64,000 bases of DNA from Halovenus aranensis (GCF_900100385.1 NZ_FNFC01000004.1:1-64000), one strand, 5' to 3'. Shown: positions 8,705 to 18,032, counted from the stretch's first letter. Translations and numbers: made by a program. The notes: generated from the sequence alone by a model not told the origin.

Positions 8705-8840
8705 GACTTCTGGACAAAAGTTAAGCCTTGCGTACGGCCAGCATAATACGTGAACCAAATCTGCCGTTCCCGACCAGCTGTCCGTATCCGCGGTCGGCTG
8801 TGGCGGGCGCCGCGTGCCCGAATCCGTCCGCACTTAGGGC

Positions 8841-9236
8841 TCACACGGAGTCGTCACTCTCGTCAGAGTTGGTGACGTCGCCAGTCGTCTGCCCGCTTTC
8901 TCCCCCGTCCTCGGTGGGCCAGGTAACTCCTTCGAGAAAGGGAACACCGACCCGCTGTGCAGCCCGCGCAATCATGTGCGCTCCCGTCGGGACTGTTAAA
9001 AACAGAAACACGATACCGACGAGCGACGTGAGTCCGGCCCCGCCGGGCCCAAACTGCACGAAACCGGCGAGGAACATGGCGGCGGTACCGAGCGTCGTCG
9101 GCTTGCTGGTGGCGTGCATCCGGTTGTAGACGTTCGGGAGACGCAACAGACCAATCGTCCCCACGGTCAGGAAGAAACAGCCCACGACCACCAGACCGAG
9201 TATCGTCAGCTGGCGCGCGGTCTCGACGACACTCAT
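8841..9236 (-). CDS. mnhG: Na+/H+ antiporter subunit G
   Basis: This 131-residue subunit of the multisubunit cation/proton antiporter has three membrane helices. It carries the family segment GTIGLLRLPNVYNRMHATSK, and the acidic C-terminal tail is haloarchaeal. It is the last gene of the mnhABCDEFG operon and starts 31 bp after mnhF stops. MnhG is one of the small subunits needed to hold the complex together. The ATG at 9236 (MSVVETARQL) begins the recognisable homology; longer in-frame extensions run over mnhF and are false. Confidence 0.92.
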   Translation of the reverse strand: MSVVETARQLTILGLVVVGCFFLTVGTIGLLRLPNVYNRMHATSKPTTLGTAAMFLAGFVQFGPGGAGLTSLVGIVFLFLTVPTGAHMIARAAQRVGVPFLEGVTWPTEDGGESGQTTGDVTNSDESDDSV

Positions 9237-9267
9237 GGATGCCTCCCTCCGTTGGGCAGTTGTTCTG

Positions 9268-9561
9268 TCACTGTTGTCTCCGTGTGATGATATCGCCTTC
9301 GGTGATGTATTTTGCGACGGTAACCGTCGAGAGGAACCCGATAATCGCGAGGACGATGGCCGACGAGACGAACAGTCCCCTGTCTGTTTTGAGCGCGAAC
9401 AGCATCGCGATGGCGATGACGTTCGTGGCAATCGTGTCCAGCCCGACCACGCGGTCGGGGACTGTCGGGCCACGAATCACCCTGTAGCCACAGAGGAGAC
9501 ACAATCCGGCGACAAGGACGAGCGCGCCATCGACGACGAGTGTGACAGTCTGGTCAGTCAT
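9268..9561 (-). CDS. mnhF: Na+/H+ antiporter subunit F
   Basis: This 97-residue subunit has three hydrophobic helices and the conserved RGPTVPDRVVGLDTIATN loop containing the Asp typical of MnhF/MrpF. Its ATG at 9561 overlaps the mnhE stop by 8 bp, which fixes the start and implies translational coupling. It acts in the membrane with the other Mnh subunits in exchange of Na+ for H+. Confidence 0.93.
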   Translation of the reverse strand: MTDQTVTLVVDGALVLVAGLCLLCGYRVIRGPTVPDRVVGLDTIATNVIAIAMLFALKTDRGLFVSSAIVLAIIGFLSTVTVAKYITEGDIITRRQQ

Positions 9562-10195
9562 CGGTGTCCTCCCCCTGGTCGTCTCTGTCGATTTCGGTGA
9601 GGCCACCCTCCGGAACAGTCTTTGGCTCGGGCGGGTGGCCCGGCGGATGGACGGTAATCTCGGGTGCAGGCTCGGACGGCGCTGCCTCCTCGTCGAAGAT
9701 GACAAGCGCGTAGTCCTCCCACTGTCGTATCGGTTCCACGATTTCCTCCGGATGTCTGCCGTCGATTGCGTGGACGTAGAGCGCGTTTTCTTCGGGGTCG
9801 TGGTCGAGCGTTATCGTCCCAGGCGTTATAGTAATACTGTTCGAGATAGTCGTGATACCGACTTCGGTTTCGACACGCAGCGGGACCAGAATCACCTGGG
9901 GCCGTAGTGGCATATTCGGCGCAAGCACCCGGTAGGCCACGTCTATGTTCGCTATCACGACCTCTTTGAGGAAGTAGCTGATATAGAGGAGGCTGTACGG
10001 AAGCGCAATCAGGATGCCACCGACTTTGACGGTCTCGGAGTAGAGCCGACGAAACACGTACGCAAGCGGAAGGCCAACAGCGAGGCCGATAATAAACGTC
10101 GCGAGTACAGACCTGGGACGGAGAGCCGGTCCCTCGACGAAGACCCACACGCCCGCAAAGAGCAGGCCGGCCGCGAGCCACCGTCTGATTTTCAT
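9554..10195 (-). CDS. mnhE: Na+/H+ antiporter subunit E
   Basis: This 213-residue MnhE has N-terminal helices (KIRRWLAAGLLFAGVWVFVE), an amphipathic middle with YISYFLKEVVIANIDVAYRV and a soluble part with ITPGTITLDHD. The family motif for persistent surface expression is intact. Compared with bacterial MnhE it carries an extra 50-residue acidic, proline-rich C-terminal tail (EEAAPSEPAPEITVHPPG), as is common in haloarchaea. The start overlaps the mnhD stop as ATGA. Confidence 0.92.
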   Translation of the reverse strand: MKIRRWLAAGLLFAGVWVFVEGPALRPRSVLATFIIGLAVGLPLAYVFRRLYSETVKVGGILIALPYSLLYISYFLKEVVIANIDVAYRVLAPNMPLRPQVILVPLRVETEVGITTISNSITITPGTITLDHDPEENALYVHAIDGRHPEEIVEPIRQWEDYALVIFDEEAAPSEPAPEITVHPPGHPPEPKTVPEGGLTEIDRDDQGEDTDD

Positions 10196-11799
10196 TCGTC
10201 TGCACCCCCAAGGACGGCGTCGACGTAACCGTCGGTGTCCAGTGCGCTTTCGGCGGCCGCTTCCGCGAACTCATAGACCGGTTCGAATCCTACGCCGACC
10301 GCAACCACTATCACCGAGAGCGTCGCCAGTATCGCCACTTCCCCGGCGTCGACGGTGCTCGTCTGGACCGGCTCTGTCTGGTCGCCCCACACGGCACCCA
10401 TCCAGGCGCGCGTCGAGTACAGTATCGTCAATAGCGCGCCGACGAGTAGGACCGCAAGAAGACAACTGGCACCTGTGACAGCCCAGAATCCGCCCGCGGT
10501 CTGGGTGGCGAACTGCCGTCCTGCGGTGTCGAAGACGAGGAACTTCCCGAAAAAGCCCGCGAGCGGCGGAATTCCGACCAGCGAGAGACTGCCGACTAGG
10601 AACACCGATGCGAACCCGGGCGAGCGCTCCCCGAGACCGCCGAGTTCGGAGAGCTGTGTCGTGCCCGCCGTATCCCGGATAACACCGGTCGCAAGGAAGA
10701 GCAATCCCTTCGTGAGCGCGTGATGCAGCGCGAAAATCAGCCCCGCAAGCAGCCCAGTCTTGCGAAGGGTTTCCGAGGCCGTCGCCGCCGCGATTCCGAT
10801 TGGGACGGCAATAAATCCGATTTGCCCGATACTGGAGTACGCGAATAGCCCTTCGAGCGAGTCCCGCCCGAGTGCGCCGAATCCACCGACGACGATACTC
10901 GCCACTGCCATCACGAGCAAGACCGGTGCGAGGAAGGCAAGCGGCGTGTCACCGGCGACACCCGGCACATCTGTCGGGACACTCGCCGTCCCGAAGACAG
11001 TGAAATAGAGGCGGATTATCGCGTAGATGCCGACCTTTTTCGTCACGCCGACGAACATCGCGACGACCGGCAGCGGAGCCGCGCGATATGCGCCCGGGAC
11101 CCAGAACTGGAAGGGGACCAGCCCGGCTTTCAGCGCGAAGGTGACGAACACGAGCGCAGACACGCCGACCACGGGACGCATCGCTACGCCGCCGGCCGCG
11201 AGCATCCGTGCCATGTCCGCCATGTTGAGCGTGCCAGTCGTCGCATACAGACCACCGACGCCGAGTAACATCAGCGCACTGCCGACGATGTTGAGGACGA
11301 GATATCGCATCGCAGACGCGGTGTGTATTGCGTTTCCGTAGAAGGCGACGAAGACGTAGCTCGTCATCAGCATGACCTCGAACCAGACGAAGAGGTTGAA
11401 CAGGTCGCCGGTCAGGAAGGCACCGGTCGCTCCGAGCAAGAGGAACTGGAACAAGGGGTAGTAGTAGACCTGCTGGTTGTGTTCGTCGATAAAACGCACC
11501 GAGAAGACAGCGGCGTACACTGCGACCACCGCCGTCATGGCGAGCATGAACACCGAGAGGCCGTCTGCGACGAGCGTGATGCCGAATGGAGCGCGCCAGC
11601 CGCCGACCTGGTAGACAATTCGTGCCCCGTCGCTTGCGAACACGACATCCCAGCTAAGCGCGCCAACCACCCCGGCATAGCCGAGGGTGCCGGCGACGAC
11701 GACCACTCGCTGTAGGCGTGGCCAGCTTCTGGCAAGCAGTGTGAAAATGCCCGTACTCAGGGCAACGAGCACCGGCGCGATTGCGGGCAGTTCGGTCAT
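10192..11799 (-). CDS. mnhD: Na+/H+ antiporter subunit D
   Basis: This 535-residue protein with about 14 membrane helices is homologous to complex I NuoM/NuoN and is one of the two proton-translocating core subunits. The conserved Glu in NLFVWFEVMLMTSYVFVA and the Lys-bearing segment FALKAGLVPFQFWVPGAYR are present, with a second Lys in HHALTKGLLFLATG. The ATG at 11799 (MTELPA) forms an ATGA overlap with the mnhC stop and is preferred over one three codons upstream. The neighbouring mnhA makes clear this is an antiporter and not a NADH dehydrogenase. Confidence 0.93.
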   Translation of the reverse strand: MTELPAIAPVLVALSTGIFTLLARSWPRLQRVVVVAGTLGYAGVVGALSWDVVFASDGARIVYQVGGWRAPFGITLVADGLSVFMLAMTAVVAVYAAVFSVRFIDEHNQQVYYYPLFQFLLLGATGAFLTGDLFNLFVWFEVMLMTSYVFVAFYGNAIHTASAMRYLVLNIVGSALMLLGVGGLYATTGTLNMADMARMLAAGGVAMRPVVGVSALVFVTFALKAGLVPFQFWVPGAYRAAPLPVVAMFVGVTKKVGIYAIIRLYFTVFGTASVPTDVPGVAGDTPLAFLAPVLLVMAVASIVVGGFGALGRDSLEGLFAYSSIGQIGFIAVPIGIAAATASETLRKTGLLAGLIFALHHALTKGLLFLATGVIRDTAGTTQLSELGGLGERSPGFASVFLVGSLSLVGIPPLAGFFGKFLVFDTAGRQFATQTAGGFWAVTGASCLLAVLLVGALLTILYSTRAWMGAVWGDQTEPVQTSTVDAGEVAILATLSVIVVAVGVGFEPVYEFAEAAAESALDTDGYVDAVLGGADE

Positions 11800-12140
11800 C
11801 GGTCCCACTCCGTGACGTTCATCGTCTCGTTTTCCTCGTAGGCGCGATACGACAGCGCGAGCGCGAAGGCTGTCATCCCGAAGCTGATGACGATTGCCGT
11901 CAACACCAGCGCCTGAACCACCGGGTCAGTCGTCGCCGGGAACGGCTCGTGATGGTCGGCGAGTACCGGCACAGAGTCGGTTGTCCCCTCGACGACGCCG
12001 CCCATCGTGACGAGATAGACGTTCGCGGCCTGCGAGAAAATCGCCAGCCCCCAGACGACTTTCACCAGGTCGTCCCGGAGCAACAGAAAGGTCCCGAAGG
12101 CAAACAGCGCGCCAATCGTCACCGCGAGTGCAAGCGTCAC
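11796..12140 (-). CDS. mnhC: Na+/H+ antiporter subunit C
   Basis: This 114-residue protein is homologous to NuoK, with three helices (ALFAFGTFLLLRDDLVKVVW; ALVLTAIVISFGMTAFALAL). The start is a GTG at 12140 that overlaps the mnhB stop as GTGA; no suitable ATG exists, so gene callers could miss or extend it. It supplies part of the membrane arm of the antiporter. Confidence 0.9.
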   Translation of the reverse strand: MTLALAVTIGALFAFGTFLLLRDDLVKVVWGLAIFSQAANVYLVTMGGVVEGTTDSVPVLADHHEPFPATTDPVVQALVLTAIVISFGMTAFALALSYRAYEENETMNVTEWDR

Positions 12141-12598
12141 TCTGCACTCACCACCGAGAACACGGTCAGGAGGCCGCCGACGACGACACAGAAGATGCCG
12201 ATGTCGAACACGAGCGCACTCGCAAGCTCTATATCCCCGAACAAGGGCAGATGGAGGTGGACGAACGACTGTGAGAGCACCGGCTGGCCGAAGACAACAC
12301 CGGCGAACGCACTTAGTAGGATGACGACCAACCCGAGCATGAACAGCCGCCTGTAAGCGGCCACGCTCCGGTGTTGGCCGATACTCGCCTCTCGTTCGAC
12401 CTCCCGACCGAGGACACCGGATTCGAGATAATCCAGGTTGTACGCCACATACACCAGCGCGAACGCGGCGACGGTCAAGACGCCACCGATGAAGCCACCG
12501 CCAGGCAGGTTGTGTCCCTGCAAGAACAGCGAGAACGCGACGACGAGGACAATCGGGACGACAATCCTGGCCGTCGTCCGCATGATGACCGTCGTCAT
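12137..12598 (-). CDS. mnhB: Na+/H+ antiporter subunit B
   Basis: This 153-residue MnhB has four membrane helices and the conserved LQGHNLPGGGFIGGVLTVAA signature. It includes the acidic DIELASALVFDIGIFCVVVG segment near the C-terminus. Its ATG overlaps the mnhA stop by 4 bp. Haloarchaeal operons keep this separate MnhB even though MnhA already carries an MrpB-like C-terminal domain. Confidence 0.93.
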   Translation of the reverse strand: MTTVIMRTTARIVVPIVLVVAFSLFLQGHNLPGGGFIGGVLTVAAFALVYVAYNLDYLESGVLGREVEREASIGQHRSVAAYRRLFMLGLVVILLSAFAGVVFGQPVLSQSFVHLHLPLFGDIELASALVFDIGIFCVVVGGLLTVFSVVSAE

Positions 12599-14943
12599 CC
12601 CGTCTCACCCCAGTCACGCATCGTCAACAGGACCAGCACAGACAGCGCGGCAATAACGATAACGATGGACTCGCCGAGTGTGTCGAACGCCCGGAAGTCG
12701 GTAAGAATGACGTTGACGACGTTCGTGCCGCCGCCGCCCTCGACAGCATGGTCGATGTAGTACTGGGCAGTCTCGGTGAGTCCGTCGCTCTCGTCTCGTG
12801 CAGTGTAAAGGACCGACAGCGTCGCCGTCGCCCCGACAACTGCCGCCAACACCCCGTCCCGGGCAACGCGTCCCCAATCTGTGTCGCTGTAGAACGCAGG
12901 CATCTTTTCGAGGACGAGCAGGAAAATCAACAACAGGAGCGTCTCGACGACGAGCTGTGTGAGCGCCAGGTCGGCCCCACTCGACAGAATGTAGAATATC
13001 GCCACCATGAACCCCAGAATGCCAAGTGTCAGCACGCCGGTCACGTGGCTCTCTGTGGTCGTCACGGCGACTGCTGCGACTATCGCTACGCCGAGAACGA
13101 GCAGTATCGACAGCGGCGTGCTTGCCCCCGAAAGCGACGGCAGTCCGCCGACCGCCACAGCGTAACCGGCAACCGTGAGCGAACAGGCCGACAGCAACAC
13201 CCACCAGACGTAGGTCCGAATCAGGCCGTTGTGGACGGTCCTGTCTAGACCGTTACTCAGTCGCCCGGCCAGCGCCAACACGTTGTCGTAGACGACGTTC
13301 GGATGCACTCGATGACTCAGCGTGTAGATGGTATCGAGGCGACGTCGGATATCGTCATAGAACGGGAACGATGCGAGACCGAGCGCGATTGTCACGCCGC
13401 TCATCGCGACCGGCGGAGAAAGCTCAGTCGGCAGGCCAGCGTGAACGTCGACGCTCTCGACGGCCGCGGCGGTTGCCGCATCTTCGACGACGAAATCGAG
13501 TGCGTACGCCGGTGCGACACTGACTACCGCGACTCCCACACCCAGAACGAGGGCAGGAACAGCCATCGATGCCGGCGCGCGCGTCACCGGGTCGAGGTCG
13601 TCGGGCCTGTCTCCGAGAAAGAGCCACAGGAAACGCAGCGAGTACAGCACGGTAAAGACACTCGCGAGCACCGCAGTCACTGGGTACAGCCACGCGAGCC
13701 CGCCGCTCGTCTCTCCTGCGTGCCAGGCGGCCTCGAACATGATTTCCTTGGAGTAAAAGCCCGCAAACGGCGGCAGACCTGCCATACTCAATGAGGCGAC
13801 CACGGCAACAACAGCAGTCACGGGCAGTTCTCGCCACAGCCCGCCCAGTTCGTCAACGTGCCGAGTGCCGGCCTGATGTGCGAGGATGCCGGCGACGAGA
13901 AACAGCCCCGCTTTGAACAGGGCGTGATTGAACAGATGGAAGGCGCCGCCTTCCGCGCCGTAATGTGACTGAAACCCGAAGGCCGCGACCATCAGTCCGA
14001 GATGGCTCGCCGTCGAGTACGCGAGTAGTTCCTTGATATCCCGCGAGATGACAGCCAGGAGGGCACCGACGAGCATCGTCACCACGCCGAGGGTTGCGAC
14101 GACGAGCGTCCACTCTGGGCCGTGATAGAGCGGGCGGAGCCGACCCAGGGCGTAGACGCCGACCTTGACCATCGTTGCAGAGTGGAGAAACGCCGACACC
14201 GGCGTCGGCGCGACCATCGCACGCGGCAGCCAAAACGAGAGTGGTACCTGTGCCGACTTCGCCGCCGCAGCGACGGTCACGAGTACGAGTGACGGGACGA
14301 AGAGCCCGTTCGCTCGGAGTTCCTCGGCGACTGTCTCACTGTTTGTAAGCACCTGCGCCAGGTCGAACGACTCCTGACCTGCCAGCCCGGCCCCCAGGGA
14401 AATCAACACAGCACCAAGCAACAGACAGAGTCCCCCACCGACAGTAATCACCATCGCCATCCTTGCCGAGTACCGCGAGGCGGCCTCGTCCGTGTGGTAC
14501 CCGATGAGAACGAACGAGCAAACGCTCGTTAGCTCCCAGAACAGAAAGAGAACGACCAGGTCGGCCGCGAACGCGACCCCGAGAATCGAGCCCATGAACG
14601 CGAGCAGAGCCATATAGAACCGTCCCAGGTCGGGCTTGTCGTGCATGTACCCGCTGGCGTAGACGAAAATCAGGACGCCGATGCCGCTCGCCAGAAGCGA
14701 AAACAGGAGCGCGAGCCCGTCGACTCGGAGGCGGAGCACAATATCCAGCGACGGTATCCACGAGACCGAAACGGTGCCGTGTGTCCCCGCCTGCGTGAGA
14801 ATGAGCCCGAACGAGGTGGCTGCGACGGCTACGCCGACGTAGCTGACCCGCTCGCCGACGAGTCGGTATATCCCCGGCGTCACACCTGCGGCGAGAAAGG
14901 GAAATGCGATGGCAGCGAGCAACACCCAGATGTCCGGGGCCAT
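12595..14943 (-). CDS. mnhA: Na+/H+ antiporter subunit A (with MrpB-like C-terminal domain)
   Basis: This 782-residue subunit is the first gene of the operon. Residues 1-480 are the NuoL-like core with the key Glu in LFLFWELTSVCSFVLIGYH, the Lys in AAAAKSAQVPLSFWLPRAM and the Lys in FNHALFKAGLFLVAGI. The last 250 residues form the MrpB-like/DUF4040 part (SSGADLALTQLVVETLLLLI). It likely carries one ion path of the antiporter, which in a halophile would expel Na+ using the proton gradient. Translation starts at the first ATG after a TATA-like box, so the transcript is probably leaderless. Confidence 0.94.
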   Translation of the reverse strand: MAPDIWVLLAAIAFPFLAAGVTPGIYRLVGERVSYVGVAVAATSFGLILTQAGTHGTVSVSWIPSLDIVLRLRVDGLALLFSLLASGIGVLIFVYASGYMHDKPDLGRFYMALLAFMGSILGVAFAADLVVLFLFWELTSVCSFVLIGYHTDEAASRYSARMAMVITVGGGLCLLLGAVLISLGAGLAGQESFDLAQVLTNSETVAEELRANGLFVPSLVLVTVAAAAKSAQVPLSFWLPRAMVAPTPVSAFLHSATMVKVGVYALGRLRPLYHGPEWTLVVATLGVVTMLVGALLAVISRDIKELLAYSTASHLGLMVAAFGFQSHYGAEGGAFHLFNHALFKAGLFLVAGILAHQAGTRHVDELGGLWRELPVTAVVAVVASLSMAGLPPFAGFYSKEIMFEAAWHAGETSGGLAWLYPVTAVLASVFTVLYSLRFLWLFLGDRPDDLDPVTRAPASMAVPALVLGVGVAVVSVAPAYALDFVVEDAATAAAVESVDVHAGLPTELSPPVAMSGVTIALGLASFPFYDDIRRRLDTIYTLSHRVHPNVVYDNVLALAGRLSNGLDRTVHNGLIRTYVWWVLLSACSLTVAGYAVAVGGLPSLSGASTPLSILLVLGVAIVAAVAVTTTESHVTGVLTLGILGFMVAIFYILSSGADLALTQLVVETLLLLIFLLVLEKMPAFYSDTDWGRVARDGVLAAVVGATATLSVLYTARDESDGLTETAQYYIDHAVEGGGGTNVVNVILTDFRAFDTLGESIVIVIAALSVLVLLTMRDWGETG

Positions 14944-14968
14944 TACATAGACTCAGACAGAGACTTCC

Positions 14969-14974
14969 CTTAAG
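14969..14974 (-). promoter_or_regulatory. TATA-like box of the mnh operon
   Basis: CTTAAG on the minus strand is centred 28 bp before the mnhA ATG at 14943. The rest of the 151-bp gap 14944-15094 shows nothing distinctive. Confidence 0.45.
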
Positions 14975-15094
14975 CGGTCCGGAGACTGGCTAGCTGTCTC
15001 CTCTCAAATCGGTGTCTGGCCGTCACGAACGACTCTGGCGGTCAGTCTCGGCGTTTCCGGCCGTCACAGCGCCTGCATCCTCGCCTCGGCACGG

Positions 15095-16255
15095 TCAGGC
15101 GACGTTCTGTTCTGTGAGCGCGTCGCCGCGCTCGAACCGGTCGTCATCGAGCATCGACACGTCAACCAGAGACGGCTCGCCGTCGACGACGAGTTCTGCG
15201 ACTACCTGCCCGGTGGCGGGAGCGTGCTGGAAGCCGTGGCCCGAGAAGCCGGCCGCGGTGACGAGACCGGGGGCGCTCTGCTCGATAATCGGGTGGTGGT
15301 CCGGTGTCACCGCGTAAAGCCCCGCCCAGCCGCGTCTGATACGCGTCTCCGGGCCGAAGTACTCGGTGTAGGCTGCCGCCCGCTCGACGGCCTCGGCCGC
15401 CCAGTCGATGTCCACGTCCTCGTCGAAGCGGTCTGGGTCCTGTGGTGGGTCTGGTCCGTCGAAGTGGCCGCCGACGAGCGCGATACCGTCTCGTTCGGGC
15501 CGGAAGTACGACCCAGTTTCGAGGTCGATAGTCAGCGGGACCGACTCCCCGACAGCCTGCGAGGGGTCGACTACTGCGATCTGTCGCCGACGGGGCGAAA
15601 TCGGGAGGTCGACGCCCGCCATCGCGCCGACCCGCCCGGCCCAGACGCCCGCCGCGTTGACGACGAACTCGCTGTCGTGGCGCTCAGTGTCTCCGTCGTC
15701 CTCGACGCAGACGCCGGTGACCTGCTCGCCGTCGCATTGCAGGTCGGTGACCGCTGTGCCGGTCCGAATATCGACGCCTGCCTCCCGCGCAGCACCGGCG
15801 TACCCCTGTACGGCGAGGTTCGGGTCGGCGATGCCGTCGTCGGCGTTGTAGGTGGCTCCGACGAACGGGTCGGGGTCGAGCCCCGGGCAGTACTCGGTGG
15901 CTGCATCCGGTGTGAGGAACTCGCTGTCGGCGCCACAGCGCTGTTGCATCCGAACGTTCTCCTCGAAGCGCTCGGCAATCGCCTCACTCCGTGCGAGAAA
16001 GAGATAGCCGGTCTTCCTGAGTCCGATATCGACGCCAAAGTCGGCCTCGAAGCTGTTCCAGACGGATTTGCTCGCCAGCGAGAGTTCGACGTTGACAGGC
16101 GTCGAGAACTGCGCGCGGATGCCGCCCGCGGCTCTGGCGGTACTCCCTGCGCCGAGAGAGCCCTTCTCGAAGAGAGTCACATCCGCACCTCGCGTCGCGA
16201 GATTGTACGCAGCCGAGAGGCCGACGATGCCGCCACCGATGACGCTGACGTCCAT
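15095..16255 (-). CDS. FAD-dependent oxidoreductase (DAO family)
   Basis: This 386-residue flavoenzyme of the D-amino-acid oxidase/sarcosine oxidase/proline dehydrogenase group has the dinucleotide motif VIGGGIVGLSAAYNLATRG at residues 4-22 and ARAAGGIRAQFSTPVN after it. VVNAAGVWAG lies in the middle, and the C-terminal FAD-binding signature is GWAGLYAVTPDHHPII with GFSGHGFQHAPATG. The substrate is probably an amino acid or N-methyl amine. Its divergent neighbour resembles ornithine cyclodeaminase, an imino/amino-acid enzyme. The ATG at 16255 is supported by a TATA box 27 bp upstream. Confidence 0.88.
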   Translation of the reverse strand: MDVSVIGGGIVGLSAAYNLATRGADVTLFEKGSLGAGSTARAAGGIRAQFSTPVNVELSLASKSVWNSFEADFGVDIGLRKTGYLFLARSEAIAERFEENVRMQQRCGADSEFLTPDAATEYCPGLDPDPFVGATYNADDGIADPNLAVQGYAGAAREAGVDIRTGTAVTDLQCDGEQVTGVCVEDDGDTERHDSEFVVNAAGVWAGRVGAMAGVDLPISPRRRQIAVVDPSQAVGESVPLTIDLETGSYFRPERDGIALVGGHFDGPDPPQDPDRFDEDVDIDWAAEAVERAAAYTEYFGPETRIRRGWAGLYAVTPDHHPIIEQSAPGLVTAAGFSGHGFQHAPATGQVVAELVVDGEPSLVDVSMLDDDRFERGDALTEQNVA

Positions 16256-16278
16256 GACGGCGTATTTCTCCGGAACGG

Positions 16279-16285
16279 TATAAAA
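16279..16285 (-). promoter_or_regulatory. TATA box of the FAD oxidoreductase
   Basis: TTTTATA on the minus strand is centred 27 bp before the ATG at 16255, ideal for a leaderless transcript. The 82-bp divergent region is shared with the ornithine-cyclodeaminase-like gene, so the two may be co-regulated. Confidence 0.6.
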
Positions 16286-16337
16286 CCTCGACCCCGTCTG
16301 GTAAACAACTAAGACCGAGCCACCCGGGGCAATCCGT

Positions 16338-17297
16338 ATGGTGTTGTTACTGACCGAGGCCGAGGTGGAGGCGACGCTCGACGTAGGGTCACTCGTCGAC
16401 GTCGTCGACGACGCACTGGTGAAACAGGAACACGGCGGCGTCGAACGGCCCGAGCGACCACACTTCGAGGTGGGTGCCGGCCTCGACTCCGAGCCGGGAA
16501 CCGGTATTGCGATGCCGGCGTACATCCACGGTGACGAACAGTACGCGACGAAACTCGTCGGCGTCCACGAGGCAAACGCCGACCGCGGCATGCCGACTAT
16601 CCACGCCCAGATTGTTCTGACGAGTGCACGAACTGGCGTCCCAGTCGCGTTCATGGGCGGCACGACAATCACAAACGCTCGGACCGGCTGTATCGGCGCG
16701 CTGTCTGTTCGCGAACTCGCGCCGGAGACAGCTACACTGGGCGTCATCGGAGCAGGTGCTCAGGCGCGCTGGCAGTCACGGGCTATCGCAACAGTCGCGC
16801 CTCTCGGTTCGGTCCGTATCTATTCCCCGAGTGACTCCCGTAAAGCGTGTGCCGCTGACCTGCGCGAGGAGGGTCTCCCGGCCGAGGCTGTCGACACACC
16901 GGCGGCGGCCGTTGAGGGGGCCGATACGGTCGTGACCGCGACGACTGCGACAGAGCCAGTCTTCCCGGCGTCGTCGCTGGGACAGGACGCGTTGGTCGTC
17001 GCCGTCGGCGCGTTCACGCCGGAGATGCAGGAACTCGACCCGGCAGTACTCGACCGCGCTACCGAGATAGCTGCCGACGTGCCCGAGGAGGTGGCAGAGA
17101 CCGGCGACATGCTGGCTGCCGGCGTCACTGCCTCGGAACTGGTCCCGCTGGGCGAACTCGTCGCCGAGGGACGAGAGGACCACAGCGGCGTCACTGTCGT
17201 CGCAAGCGTCGGCTCCGCGACGCTCGATGCCGCTGCCAGCACGACTGTCTACGAGGATGCCCGGGACGCCGGACGCGGGACAGAACTGTCGTTATAA
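16338..17297 (+). CDS. Ornithine cyclodeaminase / alanine dehydrogenase-like (mu-crystallin family)
   Basis: This 319-residue NAD(P)-dependent enzyme has an N-terminal substrate lobe with the conserved YATKLVGVHEAN lysine region and MGGTTITNARTGCIGALSV. A Rossmann motif LGVIGAGAQARWQSRAIA follows at about residues 135-152. The family includes ornithine cyclodeaminase, alanine dehydrogenase, ketimine reductase and lysine/ectoine-related enzymes; sequence alone does not choose among them. Divergence from an FAD amino-acid oxidase suggests joint handling of an amino or imino acid. Its stop codon shares TTATAA with the stop of the convergent TIM-barrel gene. Confidence 0.85.
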   Translation: MVLLLTEAEVEATLDVGSLVDVVDDALVKQEHGGVERPERPHFEVGAGLDSEPGTGIAMPAYIHGDEQYATKLVGVHEANADRGMPTIHAQIVLTSARTGVPVAFMGGTTITNARTGCIGALSVRELAPETATLGVIGAGAQARWQSRAIATVAPLGSVRIYSPSDSRKACAADLREEGLPAEAVDTPAAAVEGADTVVTATTATEPVFPASSLGQDALVVAVGAFTPEMQELDPAVLDRATEIAADVPEEVAETGDMLAAGVTASELVPLGELVAEGREDHSGVTVVASVGSATLDAAASTTVYEDARDAGRGTELSL

Positions 17298-18032
17298 GGT
17301 CGTCTGGACCCGCCATGCGGTGTCTTCGAGCAACGGAACGTCGTCGGTGAACACTTCGATTGCGACCGTTCCGTCGAACCCACCGAGGTAATCGCCGAGC
17401 AGGTGGTAGTCGATTTCGCCCGCGCCGAGGGGCATGTGGGTGTCGCCGCGGCCGCGGGCGTCGTGGACGTGGAGGTGTGAGACGCGGTCGGCGTGATTGC
17501 CCAGGAAGCGGTCGACGGCGTCGTTGCCACCCTCCATGTAGGCGTGGCCGAGGTCGAAGCAGATTGGCGCGTCGACCTCGTGTGCGATATTGCCGACGAC
17601 AGACAGCGGCAGGCCGCGGCGCTGGTGGCCGACGTTCTCGACGACCACCTCGACGCCGGCTTCGCGACCAACCTCGACGATTGCCGAGAGCTGGTCGGCA
17701 AATGTCGGCCGCAGGTCCGTATCACTCGGGTTTCGAACAGTGGCGTGAAGCACCGCCTTGGTCGCGCCCATCTCGCCAGCCCACGAGAGCAGTCGCCGCT
17801 GGTAGTCGAGGATACCCTCGTTGAGTTCGGGGACTGCTGTCGCGACGACCTGCTTGAACGGGAGGTGGATTGCAAGCCCTACGTCGTGGCTTTCGCAGGC
17901 CTTGCGCAGGTCGGCCTCGGTTTCCTCGGGGACGCCCGTCGACTCAGCGAGGCCGAACTCGACGAAATCGAACGAGTCGCCTGTTGCCTCGATACGGTCG
18001 ACCGCGCCGCCGACGGTCACACCAAGCTCCAT
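17292..18032 (-). CDS. Sugar phosphate isomerase/epimerase (TIM barrel, AP endonuclease 2 family)
   Basis: This 246-residue TIM barrel has metal-binding-type segments AIHLPF, VVENVGHQ, CFDLGHAYMEGG, HLHVHDARGRGDTHMP and VAIEVF, in the order seen in xylose-isomerase-like proteins. It may be a sugar or hydroxypyruvate-type isomerase or an endonuclease IV relative; the short length favours the isomerase/epimerase group. The protein starts MELGVTVGG at 18032. The gene follows the 18072-19319 hydrolase by 39 bp on the same strand and could be read from the same transcript. Confidence 0.78.
   Translation of the reverse strand: MELGVTVGGAVDRIEATGDSFDFVEFGLAESTGVPEETEADLRKACESHDVGLAIHLPFKQVVATAVPELNEGILDYQRRLLSWAGEMGATKAVLHATVRNPSDTDLRPTFADQLSAIVEVGREAGVEVVVENVGHQRRGLPLSVVGNIAHEVDAPICFDLGHAYMEGGNDAVDRFLGNHADRVSHLHVHDARGRGDTHMPLGAGEIDYHLLGDYLGGFDGTVAIEVFTDDVPLLEDTAWRVQTTL

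Noticed and set aside
10192-14943. Complex I (nuo/fpo) instead of an antiporter
   Set aside because: The NuoL/NuoM/NuoK-like subunits occur with MnhB, E, F and G and no NuoA, B, C, D, H or I, so it is an Mnh/Mrp antiporter operon.
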